Source: Actinomycetota bacterium (GTDB lineage Bacteria; Actinomycetota; Actinomycetes; JACCUZ01). From it: a stretch of DNA of 35,356 nucleotides. The translations under genes and the position numbers were made by a program. The notes beneath the pieces are model-generated. The model searched no databases. It had not been told where the DNA came from and saw nothing but the letters and a program-made list of their open reading frames with translations. Below, piece after piece: positions 34,233 to 35,356 of the stretch. Within the stretch, counting starts at the first letter, position 1. Every line of letters begins with the position of its first letter. Location: NCBI GenBank assembly GCA_030841035.1, contig JAVEDI010000106.1:1-35356 (forward strand), in the 5' to 3' direction.

Positions 34233-35356
34233 ATGCCCCTCGAGCCGCCCGTCGAGTCGCTGTTCGCGCGGCTGGAGCTGCTCCTGCCCCGGGTGCAGAA
34301 GCCCATCCAGTACGTCGGGGGCGAGCTCAACTCGAGCGTCAAGGACTGGGACTCCTGCGACGTGCGCTGGGCCCTGATGTACCCCGACGCCTACGAGGTC
34401 GGGCTGCCGAACCAGGGCGTCATGATCCTCTACGAGGTCCTGAACGAGCAGGAGAGGACGCTTGCCGAACGCACCTACACGGTGTGGCCGGACATGGAAG
34501 CGCTGATGCGCCAGCACGGGCTGCCGCAGTTCACCGTCGACGCCCACCGCCCGGTCGGTGCCTTCGACGTGCTGGGCGTGTCGTTCTCCACGGAGCTGGG
34601 CTACACCAACATGCTGCTCGCCCTCGACCTGGCCGGCATCCCGCTGCACAGCGCCGACCGCACCGTCGAGCACCCCCTCGTCATCGCGGGCGGGCACTCC
34701 GCGTTCAACCCCGAGCCGGTGGCCGACTTCATCGATGCTGCGGTGCTCGGTGACGGCGAGCAGGCGGTGCTCGCGATCTCCGAGATCGTGCGGGGCTGGA
34801 AGGCAGAGGAGCGACCGGGTGGTCGCGAGGAGCTGCTGCTGCGCCTGGCGCGGACCGGTGGCGTCTACGTGCCGGCCTTCTACGACGTCGATTACCTGCC
34901 CGACGGGCGCATCAGGCGCGTCACCCCGAACCGGCCGGGTGTGCCGTGGCGGGTCGGCAAGCACACGGTCATGGACCTCGACGAGTGGCCCTATCCCAAG
35001 AAGCCGTTGGTGCCGCTGGCCGAGTCCGTGCACGAGCGCATGTCGGTCGAGATCTTCCGCGGCTGCACGCGCGGCTGCCGGTTCTGCCAGGCCGGCATGA
35101 TCACTCGGCCCGTGCGCGAGCGCTCGATCACCACCGTCGGCGAGATGGTGCAGCGGGGCATCGAGGCAACCGGCTTCGAAGAAGTCGGACTGCTCTCGCT
35201 GTCGAGCGCCGACCACAGCGAGATCGGTGAGATCGCCAAAGGCCTCGCCGATCGTTACGACGGGGAGCAGGTCTCCTTGTCGCTTCCGTCGACGCGTGTC
35301 GACGCGTTCAACGTGACGCTTGCCAACGAGCTGTCCCGCAACGGCCGCCGGTCCGG
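34233..35356 (+). CDS. TIGR03960-type radical SAM protein, N-terminal part (cut by window edge)
   Basis: 374 codons are visible. The N-terminal part (PIQYVGGELNSSVKDW…DVRWALMYPDAYEVGLPNQG) has a B12-binding-like fold, followed by a radical SAM domain with the [4Fe-4S] motif C-x3-C-x2-C (RGCTRGCRFCQAG). Family members are uncharacterised and in actinobacteria often sit next to a DUF2344/TIGR03936 gene, which would lie past the window. GGAGG (34219–34223) precedes the ATG. Confidence 0.9.
   Translation, partial: MPLEPPVESLFARLELLLPRVQKPIQYVGGELNSSVKDWDSCDVRWALMYPDAYEVGLPNQGVMILYEVLNEQERTLAERTYTVWPDMEALMRQHGLPQFTVDAHRPVGAFDVLGVSFSTELGYTNMLLALDLAGIPLHSADRTVEHPLVIAGGHSAFNPEPVADFIDAAVLGDGEQAVLAISEIVRGWKAEERPGGREELLLRLARTGGVYVPAFYDVDYLPDGRIRRVTPNRPGVPWRVGKHTVMDLDEWPYPKKPLVPLAESVHERMSVEIFRGCTRGCRFCQAGMITRPVRERSITTVGEMVQRGIEATGFEEVGLLSLSSADHSEIGEIAKGLADRYDGEQVSLSLPSTRVDAFNVTLANELSRNGRRS

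Overview
The window is GC-rich DNA of an actinobacterium. The gene order tig–clpP1–clpP2–clpX–valS–folC–DUF4233–ndk–mreBCD–mrdA–rodA, the many GTG starts and a ClgR-type operator fit the Propionibacteriales, most likely Nocardioides or a relative; genus is inference.

The window has two halves. Positions 1 to about 18,050 are accessory: lower in GC, with two insertion sequences, few recognisable housekeeping functions and many small genes of unknown role. A complete tyrosine integrase (16825–17937) sits next to the 3' end of an intact tRNA-Gly(TCC) gene, so this half is best read as the integrase-proximal part of an integrative element. Its far end lies left of the window; no second copy of the tRNA 3' end was found here. 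From left to right it holds a truncated TOPRIM-like protein; an orphan DNA methyltransferase; a tight two-gene operon of unknown function (its second gene resembles DUF6192) closed by a strong terminator; two convergent SIR2-fold genes (a 588-aa SIR2 protein and a DUF4917 protein), which look like a small anti-phage defence locus; a gene for an array of zinc-knuckle repeats broken by an IS21-family element; a tightly overlapping run of small phage-like genes; an IS1380-family element; a DUF2511-like lipoprotein; a minimal family-X polymerase-like nucleotidyltransferase; and the integrase.

Positions 18,051–35,356 are core chromosome: tRNA-Gly and tRNA-Pro; the protein-quality genes tig, clpP1, clpP2 and clpX; a convergent valS with a small membrane protein behind it; divergent folC followed by a DUF4233 membrane protein and ndk; the cell-elongation cluster mreB-mreC-mreD-mrdA-rodA; a small conserved protein; and the start of a TIGR03960-type radical SAM gene cut by the window edge.

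The points most worth following are the paired SIR2-fold genes, the seven-repeat zinc-knuckle gene whose seventh repeat is split by the IS21 element with a recognisable CAATC duplication, the ASFV-PolX-sized polymerase-like protein coupled to the integrase, the unknown two-gene operon at 1967–3679, and a near-palindromic ClgR box upstream of clpP1.
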